Shown: positions 34,296-46,965 of the stretch, piece by piece
Numbering within the stretch: position 1 is the first letter of the stretch
How the letters are laid out: every line of letters begins with the position of its first letter
NCBI GenBank assembly: GCA_003049465.1
Contig: PYSS01000012.1
Location: 186,001-250,000, forward strand
From: Magnaporthiopsis rhizophila
Taxonomy: Eukaryota; Ascomycota; Sordariomycetes; Magnaporthales; Magnaporthaceae
Length of the DNA stretch: 64,000 bases
Reading direction: 5' to 3'
The notes under the pieces: generated by a model
Database searches by the model: none
What the model was told of the DNA's origin: nothing
What the model saw: the letters and a program-made list of their open reading frames with translations, nothing else
Translations under genes and position numbers: made by a program

Positions 34296-37200
34296 TCACT
34301 CCTCCTCCGACTCCTCCTCTTCAGACTCGTCCGGCTCGCTGTACCCGCCTGGTTCGTCAGCCCGGCCTCCTTCCTCGCCCACGCCCGGCTCGTCGTATTC
34401 GTCCTCCTCGTCGTCCTTGGCGACCGCCGGCCGCTGCTTCTTCTTCTTGTGGGACCTGCGCTTGATGCCGTGCAGCGCATCCGAGATGGCGCGCAGCTGC
34501 ATCAGCTTCACCTGGTTGGCCGCCTTGGCCGCCTTGCGCTTGCGCTGCAGCTCCTCGCCGGCCTCGCGCTCGGCGCGGCTTTCCTGCACCGCCAGGTTGC
34601 GTTTCTGCCTCTGCATCTGGCGCACCCACTCCTCCCACTGCTTGTTGCTCTTCCTCTCGCCCTCGCCGTCAGCGCCGTCTGTATTAGCGTCAGCGTCAAC
34701 CAGTCCCTGCCCGACAGGCCAAGGACCCTCGAGCTCGGTCCGCACGACCTGGATGCATAGGTGCCGAAAGTCGAGCGCGAGGCCGTACTCGGGCCGGTTG
34801 TATAGGTTGAGCGTTAGGTCCTGGTGCGTGGCGACGTCGACGCCGCGCGCGCGCGCCTCGCGCAGCGGGTTGGTCGCGCCGCCATCGGCCGGGGGTGTCG
34901 TCTCGGTGCCGATGAGCGCCGCCAGCGTGCGGCAGCCGCACCCGAAGAGGCCCTCGGCCTGCAAGCCGCCGCCGAACCGCGGCGGGCCGTCCGGGCAGTG
35001 CCGGTTCGTGCACGCGGCTCGGCGGGCGTGCCGAGCCACGGAGAGGTAGGTCAGCAGGGCGTGATAGTTTGCGTCGCCCAGGGTCGTGAAGGCGCGCACG
35101 TGGACGGGGTAGAAGGTTGTGCGCTCTTCTGGGGGCCTTGCATCGTCGTCATCTTCATGGCTGTCGATGGTAACCGCTGGCTGCAGCTGCTGCAGCTGGT
35201 CGTCGTCGTCTAAGCCTTCGCTGCTGTTCATCTCGGCTTCGGCTTGCGAATGCGTTAGGCTTGCTGGCAGGGGCTTGACCAGTTCACGGTACAGAAGCTG
35301 CTTGCTCTTTGGCGGGGTATAGAAGGCCTCCTCGGGTAGGCATTGGCGTGGTGTAAGGGCCCCATCGCGGCAGCCTATATTGCAACAGTTGCTTGGCTTG
35401 TCCGGGGTCCTTCCAACTGGGGGTGCCGAGGATGCTCGCTTATGACGGGCAGCTGCGTCGCGGGAGACGGTGGTGTCGCCTGCTTGGGTCGAAAGGACAG
35501 GAAAACAGCCCCCGGCAACGCCGAGTCGGTGGCTATCCTGCTGGGCAGGGGCAGATGCGGGAGCCTTCTGCTTGGGGACGATGGGATCGGTAAAGAAGGC
35601 CCAGATGTCGAACCTCAAAGGCGCAAAAGCATCAATAAAGCGACGAGTCAGCTTCTTGCCCTTCAAGTGCGAGGAGGTCAGGTTCCCGGCCTGCACCCTC
35701 TCCTCGTCCACGAAGACGAGGTGTATAGTCCCGTCCGCATATCGCCTGTGGCCCCAGAACATGCCACACCTCTCGTTGTGCTTTATCGACTCCTCGTCCA
35801 CCTCGGCCTCGACGCCCCTAAGTATAGGATCGTCTATCTTCGCAAAAACCTCCCTGGCGTGGTCGTTGGCTTGAAGCCTGTTCGTAAAGGTCTTGACGCG
35901 GATGTGACTGTCTCCCATCCCTCCTGCCGTCCCCTCGTGGAAGGGGTGCGTCTTGTAGACAGTGTAGACTAGGACGTCCTGCTCTGGCAGCATCCCCAAG
36001 GGAAGAGTAGCGGCGGCTGACGGTCGCCCATTGATGCCGTTGAGCGCACCGTCCTCGTCGCCCATGTTGTCGTCCTCGCCGCCGTAGTTGTAGATGATGG
36101 AGCCGCCACCGCCACAACTACCACGGCCAGCCTGAGGCTTGGCCGCTTCCCTCTTCTTCATCAGGTTTTCTTGCCACTCTTCGGCCTGTTTGGTGGCTCG
36201 GCTCTGGACCTCGTCGTCAGGGAGGTCGGGAAACTTGTCCCTGATCTCGCGGCAGAACTTGTCAGTCGTTTTCTTCAGGTTTCTCTTGTCTCGAGCTTCC
36301 CTGTTATCATGCCTCCGGCCGCCGGCCGCGACGACGCCTCGGTTCTTCCACTTCTTGACCTGGGGCCGCTCCTGCTCCTCCCAGAACTCGGCGTCCCGTC
36401 TCGGCGGCTGGCGCCGGGTGGCGAGGTCCGACGCCCTGACCTGCCTGCGCATGTCCTGGTTGGTTACGGGGCCAGATGGGGTCTGCGGTGGTCGCGTCTC
36501 TCTCATGATCCTGATGGCTTCGGCTCGGTCGATCTCGAGCACGGCGGAGCATCTCTGTGGCTGTGGATATGCAGCCACCGACTGTGCAGTAGCCATGTTC
36601 GTGGGCGGTTTCGGCTCTGTCTTTGTGGAGCCGGCAAAGGCATTTCTGAAGGGAGGTTGTCGATTCGATGGGGTATTGCTCGGCGTCGAGGGCGTAGGGG
36701 TTGGCAATTTCAGGACCATAGGAGAGTCATATCGGGTCGGTTGCCTTGATTTTGACTCTGTCTTTGTAGACCCGGCAAAGACATTTTTAAAGGAAGGCTG
36801 TCGATTAGACGGGGTTTTGCTTGGCGTCAAGGGAGTGGGGATCGGGAGTGCCAAGACTGCAGGAGAATCGTGCCGGGTTGGTTGTCTTGATGCCAGCTGC
36901 TGCGCTTGATGTTGTTGCTGTTGCTGTTGAGGGTAGCGTTGGTGCTGTTGGTGTTGTTGTTGTTGCTGCTGCTGCTGCTGCCTCTGTTGGCTCTGCCCCA
37001 GTGGTTGCGTCTGCTGCTGTGCCTGGGATCGTGGCGGTTGTCCCTGCTGACGGTGTAGTTGCTCATATTGCTTCTTTCGCCTCTGTTGTTCAGCTCGCTG
37101 TTGCACCCACCCCTGATTCTCACCTTTTCCGTCTGCCGGTTGCTGGCGCTGCTGCTCCCTAGATGCGTCTCCGAACTTCTGCTGCTGCTGCCGCTCCCGA

Positions 37201-38257
37201 TCCACCCCTTTTCTCGCTGCCGGCTGTTGGCGCTGCTGGTCCCCAGATCCGTCTACAAGCCGCTGCTGGCTTCGTAGGTGTTCTCTTTTTTCAGAGAAGG
37301 CTTCATGGTACGAGAGCATTCCATTCCTTGGCAGGGCCTCACCGTGGTCGTTGCCATTGCTATTGCCTTGTATCGCGGTAGGAATCCGAGAAGACTTGTC
37401 CGAGTTTTTAAACTGACTCGACCTCTTGGGGATAGACGTTTGAGATGCCATCGAGCTACTACCGAGCGGTCGAACCTTTTGAGAGGCCGGCTTCTTTGTG
37501 CTGGAGGCTGGAGTCGAGCGGCCAGGGGCAGCGTCGGCGGCGGCTGGCCGGGCACACCGAGCGGATGCGCCGTCCCCGAGGTTGGGCCTTGGCTTCTTGC
37601 GCGGCTGTGGAGTTGGTGAAGCGTCTGGGTCCAGAAAGGCCATTGCCCTACTTCTCTTCCTGCGTTCACGCACCAACCCAGGGGTGCCACTGATACCCCA
37701 AGGGGCACATGCCCCACGGTTTAAGGGGACAATGGATACCTTGATCTTCCTGCGCTTGAGATAGTCGCTGAACCCCGACCAGGAGCCAATCGCAGGCTCA
37801 TTCTGCAACTGGTTGCTCTCAGCAGCCGAGCTGCTCTGACTGTTCTGTGCAGTCTCTGATGAAAAAGGTAAAGCGAGCTGGGACTGATGAACAGGCGACT
37901 GGCGGCCGAGGGCCTGGGTAGCACTCTGTGCAGCATCGTTGGGCGAAAAAAGGCTTTCTTCTTCTGATATGCGCAACAGCTCGAGGAGTTCCCTGTCTTC
38001 GGCTGTCATTTGGTTGTCGTCATGGCCCGCCCCGGCTGCGGGTCCAAAGTCGTCGCTCCATCCCGAATTGTCAACTGGCCCGCCGACATACGAGTCAGTA
38101 TCTAAGCCCAGAGGATGTCTTCCAAGTGACGGTAGAGTCTATGTTTACATGTGCTGCGCAGTTGCGACGCCGAGTTCTCGGACGCTGGCTCTTGAATAAC
38201 GCCACTATCGCCTTGGCCCTCTGCGAGGCTGTCGATTGCAGCCGACGGTGGAGGCAT
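34296..38257 (-). CDS. unrecognised large polyglutamine protein with internal tandem duplication
   Basis: I do not recognise this protein. The uninterrupted frame 34296-38009 alone gives 1237 aa. A proposed upstream exon (38149-38257) joined by a 47-nt GT-AG intron (38102-38148) extends it to 1304 aa in phase, starting MPPPSAAIDSLAEGQ. The N-terminal half is disordered: Ser/Pro-rich, then Gln-rich with polyQ (36906-37016), then a 47-residue tandem duplication (36606-36887). The middle is folded-looking: a block around VYTVYKTHPFHEG through DIWAFFTDP, then one around FYPVHVRAFTTLGDANYHAL through LDFRHLCIQVV, with several cysteines (CTNRHCPDG, GCGCRTL). The C-terminus is charged, coiled-coil-like (VQESRAEREAGEELQRKRK), ending in a Glu/Ser run. 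Lys/Arg-rich patches suggest a nuclear protein, which is only a guess. Confidence 0.75.
36606..36887 (-). repeat. 141-bp (47-residue) tandem duplication within the polyQ protein gene
   Basis: Two adjacent units, 36747-36887 and 36606-36746, each begin RQPTR(H/Y)DSP and end FAGSTKTE. The period is exactly 141 bp, a whole number of codons. The copies differ at several residues (HDSPAVLALPIP against YDSPMVLKLPTP), so it is not very recent. Confidence 0.85.
36906..37016 (-). repeat. polyglutamine-encoding CAG/CAA region
   Basis: Mixed CAG and CAA codons encode runs of glutamine broken by His, Arg and Pro. The mixture of codons suggests selection for the protein rather than simple slippage of one triplet. 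Confidence 0.8.
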
Positions 38258-39452
38258 GGCTGACTATCTTGCCGACTTTCCTCTCATCGTTTGACTCGAG
38301 GACTTCTGGGCAATTCGACTTGACGGAACGTGCGCAGGTGCGAGGGAGATGACGCACGAACAGGCAAAGCAGCTGGCTTGTTGTTCCGGTGGTGCGAGTG
38401 GCTGCGGAGGCTAGATAGTTTCCGACTGGAGTCGATTCACGGCAGGTATGCCTTTATCAGTCAACGGAGACGCAGGTGGGCCGTGTTAATTGGGGTTATT
38501 GGGAAGATCAAGGTGCATCTGAGACAAGCGTGAGCTCAGATACTTAATGGCCGGTAGAGCCGCGGAGTTCCCGCAAGTAAGTGAGCAAGATCCAAGCGAG
38601 GAGGAAGCGGCCTCGTGTGAAGGTGATGGCGATGCGGCAGGATACTCAAGTCCTTTCCGAACAGCACGTTGGAGAAGGCGGTACCTGGACATGCTAGATT
38701 CTGATATCGGTACGGTGCGTCGTTGGTCCGGCTCTGCGGGCCATCGGGGAGCACTTACAATATTTTTGAACGACAGGAGCCTTTACCGCCGTAGCTTTTA
38801 ACGCTTTGGTCAGCTCGATATGAGCTCTTTGATGTCGAGGCTCTGTCACTATTTAAGTGCTTGCAGCAAGTACTCGTAGCCCACCAACGAGCCATCACAA
38901 ACCCGAACTCATGTTTTTCTTGTAGATGTACTCCTTGTCTATTTACTTCTTTTAGACACTACTAGCAAGGTAAGTAACCTGGTAAGAAGGCATAAAGGCC
39001 TGGACAACGTTTGTTATCTCTGAACGGAGGTTTCACGCGGAACATCTTATATGAGGGATAAACGAGCAGACGAAAAAAGAGGGAGAATACATGCGTATGC
39101 AGCTGTGAAGGCAGTCCACCCGCAACCTGCCGGCCTCCCTCTGCATAGATATACAGGTGAGGGATCGCTTAAAAATAGGTATACAGCTCATGGATAAAAA
39201 GGAAAACCACAAGGGGGAAAAAAGGACCTAGACAGCCAGGCTCCAAAGAAATGCATATAAGATCCTGAATCTCCCTGCCGCCACCCAAATCGCTACCATC
39301 ATGAAATGGCCAAAACAACTCCTCTCCGACCCAACCCAAGCAAATAATACAGAAATACATGGCAGACGTATGTATGCGTTGACTCGACACATTAGAAAGC
39401 AAGCAACAAACAACCAACCCTCCTCCATCTGCCGGGGAATGTCCGTCCCTGA
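38258..39452. other. spacer between the polyQ gene and SMC3
   Basis: About 1.2 kb containing the polyQ-gene promoter and the SMC3 3' end. A plus-strand frame at 38547-38801 (84 aa) resembles no family. No other structure stands out. Confidence 0.55.
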
Positions 39453-42400
39453 TCATCTCTTTTGCTGACCTTCAACAAAGCTCAACGCTGCCTCGGTGGG
39501 GACGCAGTCGATAGCGCTGGTCTTGTTGGTAAAGGTGACTCCATAGCATTTGTCCGCCACGTGCACGATCTCTGGTCGGAAGGTGGTGCAGATAAACTGC
39601 GTGCTGTGCTCCTTGGATATCGACTCCAGGAGGCTGGCCACGGCCGTCCGGTACTGGGCGTCTAGGTTGGCATCGACCTCGTCGAATACAACCATTGGAC
39701 TCGATTCCGTCTGCTGGATGGCGAAGATGAGGCAGAGCGCACACAGACCTGCAGAGGTAGGACAAGGAATCAAAGTTAGTAAAGAAGGAGGGAGCCATGT
39801 GTGCACCTCACACATGGAGGCAGGGGCAAGACGTGACGCACTCTTTTGGCCACCACTCAGCTGCTGGATCTTCTGCTGCTCGTCAAAAACTTTGGAGTTG
39901 AACGACACGCTGATGCCGACGCCAACGTAGTTCTCGACCGTGTGCCTCTGCTCGTCGTCAGAATCCTGCTCGACAGGCCGGTTGTCGGCACGGCGCTGGA
40001 TCACCAGCCGACCCTGGCCGGCGGGCACCAGCAGCTCGAAGATGCGGCTGAACTCCTGCGACACCTGTTTAAAGGTGCGCTCGATGGCCTCGTCCTTTTT
40101 TTGGTCGAGGTGGTTGATCAGCTCCTCGATGGACTGCTTGGATGAGTCGAGCTCCTTGCGCCGTTTCACCAGCTGCTCCTGCTGCGTCGTGAAGCTGTTG
40201 TACTGCTCAAACGCCTTCTTGTTGACGTGCTTGTACTTTTTCAGGTTGTCGTTGACCTTGGCGAGTCGGCTCTCGATCTGTTGTTCCAGAACCAGTGTCA
40301 GCAGTAAACCAAAAGGAGACAGTCACAGACAGGACGGAGAGAGCAACGAACCCTCTTAAGCTCCATCCGCTCGTACTTGTCAAAAGCCTCCTCCGGCAGA
40401 ACTCCAAGGTCACGAATGTTCTTGGCGAACTCGGCAATCTGCGACGTGATGAGCGCCTTCTTCTGCAGTCCCTTTTCGAGCTTCTTCTGCAGCTTCTCGA
40501 TCAGCGCCTTGAGCTCGTCGCGCTCGTTTTCCTTGGCTTGCTTTTGCTTATCGAGCTTCGCCGCTTCGGCCGTTGCCTCCTCTATGTTGGCCTCGGCCGC
40601 CTGGAACGCGGTGTCGAGCGACGCCATCTTCCGCTGCAGCTTCTTCTGCTGCTTGAGAGTGTCGTCGTAGCTACCCGCACCCCCCATGCTGCTAGCGGGC
40701 GCTGTAGCGTCTTCGCGTGCCAGGCCGGTAAGCTCGTCCTCCTTGCGACGCAGGTTCTGGTTCAAGTCGTTCTCCAGAATCTGCTTCTTCTTTTCCAACT
40801 CGCCGCGCCTTTTGCTGCAGTCTGCCAGTTGCGTACTGAGCTCTGCCACCTGATCACCCAGAAGCCGAAGTTGGTCTTCCTCTTGCGCTGTCAGCGCCTT
40901 TTTGAAATCGCTGTTCAGCTCTGCCTCGAGTGCTGAGAGATTCTCGTCAAAACCCCTCATGTGGCTGTCGACCGTCTCAAGACTCTGGTTGACCGTCTCG
41001 AGATGGTTCCTCTTGTTTGAGAGCTCAGACCGCTTGAAGGCCAGCTCGCTGTCTTTGCTCCTGAAGTCTGCCTCAAACCGTCGCATCTCGTCCTCGAGCC
41101 TCCGCGTCTGGCCCAGCGCCGTGGTGATCTCCTGGCCCTTGGCCTCGATTTGCCTATTAATCGCATTCGATTGGGACTGGAGCTCCTCGTATTCTTTCTT
41201 GAGCCGGTTGACGTCGCGGACGTAGAGCAGGCGGGATGATGCTGGGTCGGTATAACCGCCGCTGACGGCGCCCCTCTTGGAAGTCGTATCACCATCCATC
41301 GTGACGCAGTCGACATTGTGGGCACGCGCGACTTGCGTGGCGACGTCGCGGGATGCACAGAGCACGCTCTTTCCAAACACCTGCTGGAACGCCTTCTCGT
41401 ACTTGCCATCATATGTGATCTTGTTAAGGATGGGGAACGCAGTGTTGCTCCGGGGCACGTTGACGGGCCTGGGCCGCAGCTGGGCTAGCGGCATCAAGGT
41501 GATGCGGCCACCCCTCTCCTTATCGAGCATCTCGAGAAGCATCGTGCCGGTCTCCTTATCATCCACCACGTAGTGGAACAGGCTGTTCCCGGCCACTTGC
41601 TCAACAGGAATCCGATACGCCTCATCGACCTCCATCAGGTCCGCCAGGATGCCGTACGCGCCTGGGATATCGTGCTTTCGCTTGAGCCGGGCAATCGTGT
41701 CCAAGGCGCGTGACGTCGACCCATCTATGACTTGGGCAAGCCTTGCATCCGCCCTCTCCTTTTGCTTCCTTGTGCTTGAAAGCTTGGCATCCAGCTTTCC
41801 ATACTCTCGCCGTAGCTCCTGCCTCTCATCGTTGAGCGTGTCCATCTTTTCCGTAGCCTCCCTGAGTTGAGCGTCCAGCTCCGTTCTGCGATCAACCCGC
41901 GAATCAAGGCCCTGCTGCAGTTGCAAAATCTCCGCCTCTAGGTTCTTGATGGCGGCCTTTGTCTCGCTGATGTCCTCCTCCACGGAGAAGCGGTTCGCCT
42001 TGTGGGTCGTGAGCGCCATGTTGAGGCCATTGATCGTTTCCTGCAGGTAAGCGTCGCGGTCGGCCTTGGATTTGAACTGAGAGTTGCGTGACTGTTTGCC
42101 ATACAGTCGCTCGCGGGCGGCCTTGATGGCTTCGAACTGCTGCCTGACCTTGTCCTCCTTCTGCTTCCTCTTGGTGTACTCTGGAATTAGTTTGGCGAGC
42201 TCGGCCTCTTTTGACTTGATGACCGCCCTGACGGCCTTCAGCTCCCCGTCGCGCTCCCTTTTTGTCTCCTGCTGGGTGCTCTGAACCACGGACAGATCCC
42301 TCAGCTTGAGCTCTAGTCTCGCCATGGTCTTTGATGCGTCACGGCGCTCGTTCTCGAGACTTCCCCTCTCCGACATGGACATTTCGAGCGACTGCTGTAG

Positions 42401-43326
42401 ATTGGATAGCCTGTCCTCGAGCTGGGCAATCGCCTGCTCGTTTTCCGCGAGCGCCTGCTGAAACTCGCTGCTTCCATCGGCCCCCAAGCGAGCCTGTTCG
42501 ATACTCTCGAGAGTCTCGGTGAGAGTCTGCTGGTGGTAGAAGTTGTAGGCGTACTCGAGGCATCGGCGTTCCCGGTCGCTGACCTGGAAGTTCCGAAGAT
42601 CTTCCTTTTCCTTTTCTAGCTCTGTCAGCCGCTCTTTGACGTCCTTGAGCAGCTCGTCGATCTTTTCTCTCTTGTTGATGGTCTCGGCCATGATCTTGCG
42701 CGACTCTGTGCGGCGAGACTCGTAACTCTCAGTGCCTGCGATCTCCTTGAGAAGTTTGAGACGGTCCGACTCCTTCATGTTTGTCAATGCCGTCACGCGG
42801 CCCTGGGGCACAATGTAGTATGGGTTGACGCGCGAGAAACCAGCCATCTCAAGCAGACTGAAGACCTCGTTCCGCGACTGGACAACCTTCCTGTCGATCG
42901 AATACTCGTCCTTCTTGAGACTAATTGTCCGCTTGATGATGACCTCCTTATTTCCGGTGTGGAAGCGATCGTCGGTATTGTCGAAAATGATCTCGACATA
43001 GGCGGTCATGACGGCCGAGCCGGAGCCTTCATGGAGCAGCGCCTGGCGCTCTTCGCGGCTCATCTGGGTGTATGCGTCGCTGAGCACGAATCGAATCGCC
43101 GCGAAGAAGTTGCTCTTGCCGGAACCATTTCGTCCGACGATGACGTTTGTGCCTGGCGAGAAGGGCTCGATGACGGTCTGCTCCTTGTAGCTGTTTCCGG
43201 AGGCGAGGGGCTGTCAGCGTCGCTAACAAGGACCGGTGCGGCCACATTGGCTGGACTTGCGCAAGTGCATGATCACGTCGGCACATACCTTTTGAAGCCC
43301 TGGATGATGATCTGCTTTATGAACAT
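39453..43326 (-). CDS. SMC3: SMC3 cohesin subunit
   Basis: Chromosome-cohesion ATPase that pairs with SMC1 and the kleisin to form the cohesin ring. Four exons: 43289-43326, 40352-43190, 39842-40277 and 39453-39748, giving 1202 aa. Exon 1 encodes MFIKQIIIQGFK; the split Ser gives the standard GFKSYKEQTVIEPF. Walker A GRNGSGKS is at 32-39; tandem lysines K105-K106 (SLKKDEY) match the acetylation site used by Eco1/ESCO; long coiled coils flank a hinge (around GAYGILADLMEV and GAVSGGY). The ABC signature LSGGQKS is completed across intron 3 (GGQK-S-LCALCLIFAIQ), and Walker B is VVFDEVDANLD. Intron 2 uses the uncommon donor GTTCGT. Length is normal for the family. It is divergent from MOT1, 3.6 kb away. 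Confidence 0.96.
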
Positions 43327-46300
43327 GGTTGCGACGACTGCTGCTGCGGTTGCGGCAGCGCGCAAAACAGGTGATTGGGTTCAGGCGGCCCAGCTTGTCA
43401 TTCCCCGCAAGACTGGAAGAAGCTCACAGCGGCAAGATTCGAACTGGCGGCTGGAGTCTGCAGTCTGGCGCATCTGCCACGGTTGGGGGGCGGCTGGAGG
43501 CGTCTGGGGTCCGGGTTTTGGGCCCACTGATCCTCGAGGGAGAGTTTGGTGGTATTTAACAGACCGACGTACGTGCCTTAGGACTAAAAATTATAATGAG
43601 AGTCGAAGCCCTTCCTGGTGGTGGTGTCAACTCTCGTTGATTTTGGTTTGCGTGCTCCCTTAACAACACACGGGCGACGCGTCCGTCGCGACATTCTGGT
43701 ATCGAGCTTTGCAAGGTGGGTAGGTGGGTCCGCGAGCATGTCATCCATGGGATGGCACGTGCACGAGAACGGCAGAGACAGCGGAGACATGGAAGGCGCG
43801 CATCACGTGGGCCACGGCGGCGCGGCGAGACAGATCTGGCTGACTGACAGTGACAGCTCCAAAAGGCAAAACGGGCACGCCTAGCCTAGGACGGCCTCGA
43901 GTGGGACTTGAATTAAGCCTACACAGGATTGCCCGAGCCGCGCAAAGTTTTTTCTTACAATGGGCGACGGACGAGGGGTGGCTGGGATGTCTCCATCGCA
44001 GTACGATAGATGCCCAGTTGCATGTATGGGCACGCTGGGATATCCCCGACTGAGGCCTGAACCGGCTTGCGTGGTTCCATTCCTCATTCCTCAAGGTTTG
44101 TCTTGGGACTTTTTTTTTTTTTTTTTTTTTGTAGACATACCTGGTCTCCCGCTCCCTGTCGTTTCCTCCCATCTTCAAGGCTTCAAAGCTCGAGATGGGA
44201 TGAAGTAATGGACAGGGACAGGAAGCATGTTCGATGCTTAACCACCAGCCAAACCCAAACTTCCCCTTTACCTGGTTGGATGAACTAAAAACATGAGAAC
44301 TGCTGAAGAAAATGGGGGTCTATCCGCCGGGGTGGATTGTGATCGATGGACACATGAACACCTCGCTGCCAAATGCCTTGAGGCAAGCAAAATATTCGGG
44401 GGTACGCCGGCAAATTGCTGGCGCTGTGGGTAACCGGGTGGCGGGCCAGGATACATGGTGCCAGATGGCAACCTTAGTTGGCTGGCCAGGGAGCTTCCAA
44501 GTTGCTGTTGGTTGCCGGGCGCATTGACCCGCGGTGACATCCGTTTGATTCTGCTTCTCCCTTGCCTCTGTGCCTCCGTCGCTGTGGAGGCGCAGGCGAA
44601 CGGATCCTGCAAGTAGAGATCAAATCCTGTTCCATGATGGACACCACCTACGAACGAAGCCATACAACAGTCATCGTCCTGCCTGCCCCGAAACTTATTT
44701 CCAGCCACTGGGCTGGGTGATCTGTGGTGTACGTGCGAGAGTTTGTCAAAGCCCCTGGAAGAGGAATACAATGAAGGGCAACACTTAAAGTGGTCAAAGA
44801 GAAATGGCAATAATAAAGAGGAAGCGGAGGAAAAGTACCAGAGAGAATGGGATTTTGCTGGCCGCGGTCGCAGCCTTGGGTCTTTAGTTTGGCTGCCTGG
44901 GCTGGGCCATGCGGAAATCAGCTTGATAGAAAGGCAAGAAAGTCTTTTGTTTGCGATCGTCAAAGTACGGTGGAGTACGTGGTAGGGAACGCCCGTGCAA
45001 TCTGGACTTCGGGACACACGCATCGTGCATGCTGCAAGTCGGGGCCTGAGCATGGTGGAGCGCACCATTCCGTCTGTGGTGGCGCCCGCCTAGCGCAAGC
45101 CACAACCTTCTCTCGGGGACTGCCATTTGCTGTGGCCACGAGTGCACATCCCGAGCAGCCAGCCTGTCCACAGGGGAGTCTGGCTGACATGCGTCGCGAG
45201 GCCGATGACGATGCTCACAAACACAAGCAGACAATGAACATTCCATGGTGGTGAGCCAACCTTAACAGAACTGTCGCGTCGCTTCCAAGGAGGAAATTTT
45301 TTTTTATGGGTGACCAGAAGGATTCTACGTCGATGGTGCGCATAGAGTTTGAATGACGCGAAGACCTCGTCCCTATAGGCGCGAAGGATAACAGTCGCAG
45401 AGGCGAGAAAAGAAAAAACAAAACAACAAAAAACAAAGACACAAAGCTTTGAGAGGGCTTCTCCTGTCCTGCGTGCACGTTTCAAGGGCACGAACAGGGC
45501 AACAAGGGTAGAAGGCGGCGAGGAGATTTGGACATGGGGCACAGACCAGGGTTGCAGGGGTTCCAGGCAGTCCGAAAATGGCGCTAACCGAATAAGCGAG
45601 AGCAGGCGCCAGCAGGGAGAAGCCGTTGGGCCAGACGTGTATAAAAATATGGGATACTCATATAGAAAGGCCGGCCTGCCCTCCACCGAATTTTCCACCT
45701 GCCTGCTCGCTCCGTCACCAGCCGCCAAGTCGCCCACCCCAACCCCAGCCCACCACAGGCACACCACCGCAAGCTTGCACGCAACTCCCGCGCACAACCC
45801 AACCGAGGTCGCTGCTTAGGTGGTGCCTGAACCGTGAGGCTTTCTTCTTGGGTTTCGAGTCCCGTCCCCACGCGCTCTGCATCCAATCTCCTGCCAGTCA
45901 TATTTCCCCAGGTGCACCCCAATTCGGAGCTGCTGCTGCCCAAAGCTGCACGCCACCCCTAGCGGACCCACCAAGCACACGGCAGTGGGTTTACCACCAT
46001 TTGAATTGTCAGACCGACGAGGCCATTCCCACCCGCATCCACTTGCCCTAAACGGCATCTTGTGGTGTTTGCTCGCTCCTGCCGTCGCTGCGTCGGCCAA
46101 CATCTTTATCCTCCCTCCTTCCTTCTCTGATAATCTTTTCTCTTCTCGCCATCTGTCCCTCTTATTATTTAATTCAATAGCCTTACTCGCAGCACCTATC
46201 TGGGCTACTTGTCGGCTGTTTAATTACCCACCCACTTTGTCGGTTGCCTTTGCTCGCGGCAGGCAGGCAGGCAGGTCAAGGACCTCACCACCTTTCTCTC

Positions 46301-46965
46301 CAAGGTACCTGCTGTATCATCGCACTCGGCCGCGGGCTGGCTACCAGATTGCTTCGTCGCGGCTACTTCGCATTTGTAAGTCCAAAACCTCCAAAGGCGA
46401 CTGGCCGGTCTTGGCACTCACTCGCAGCCACCTCTGGGCCCGTACCACTTTGATGCGCTTCTCCTCCTTCCTCTGTACCCCTCCCGTTTGCATCTGCAGG
46501 CGCCCTCTACCTTGCATCCTCGTGCAACCTGCCTGTGTAATGGTGCGAGTAGAATCTGCACGGGCACGACAGGGCACCATCTTCTCCCACCTCTCCGTTA
46601 CACAACGTCTACCCCTTCCTTTGCGATACCCATGTCCGGGTTGTTGCTGGGCGTTGCAGCAGAGCACTTTGTCGCACAGCCTTAGTCCTGCTGCCAAGTC
46701 TTTTCCTCCCAATACTCTAAGCCCTCAAGCGGAAACGGGCCGTTTGATCACCCCTTGGACCCGACAGTCATCTTCTTGCCCTCCAGTCGTAGTTGGTGGC
46801 TTTGGGCGTAGGGGCTATACTCGCCACTCTTAGATGGAGACTGCATTCTGGCTTGGTCCTGCGCCCTGCTTAGAACACCAGAACTTACCCACTTTTGCCA
46901 GGCATAACATGGGCGCCACGGCCCTGTGACCCGAATCAGCCTCCCACCAGTGACATGAAGCAAAC
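43327..46965. other. 3.6-kb divergent spacer between SMC3 and MOT1
   Basis: No gene is supported. A poly-T run lies at 44110-44130. The last kilobase before MOT1 (about 45950-46750) is pyrimidine-rich, as in a fungal promoter and leader, and its 282-codon open frame is low in recognisable features. A tRNA-like patch at 43430-43500 was examined and rejected. Confidence 0.6.

Noticed and set aside
37600..37740. Possible intron in the polyQ gene near a GTATCC donor
   Set aside because: All nearby AG acceptors are in phase 2 whereas the donor is phase 0, and the frame is open without splicing.
43425..43510. tRNA-like patch upstream of SMC3 (minus strand with a TTCGAAT T-loop)
   Set aside because: The T stem has a mismatch and no 7-bp acceptor stem or proper anticodon arm can be formed; at best a degenerate relic.
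45985..46833. 282-codon open frame before MOT1
   Set aside because: Pyrimidine-rich leader-like DNA coding for a Ser/Leu/Arg/Cys-rich protein without recognisable features; better explained as the MOT1 promoter and leader.
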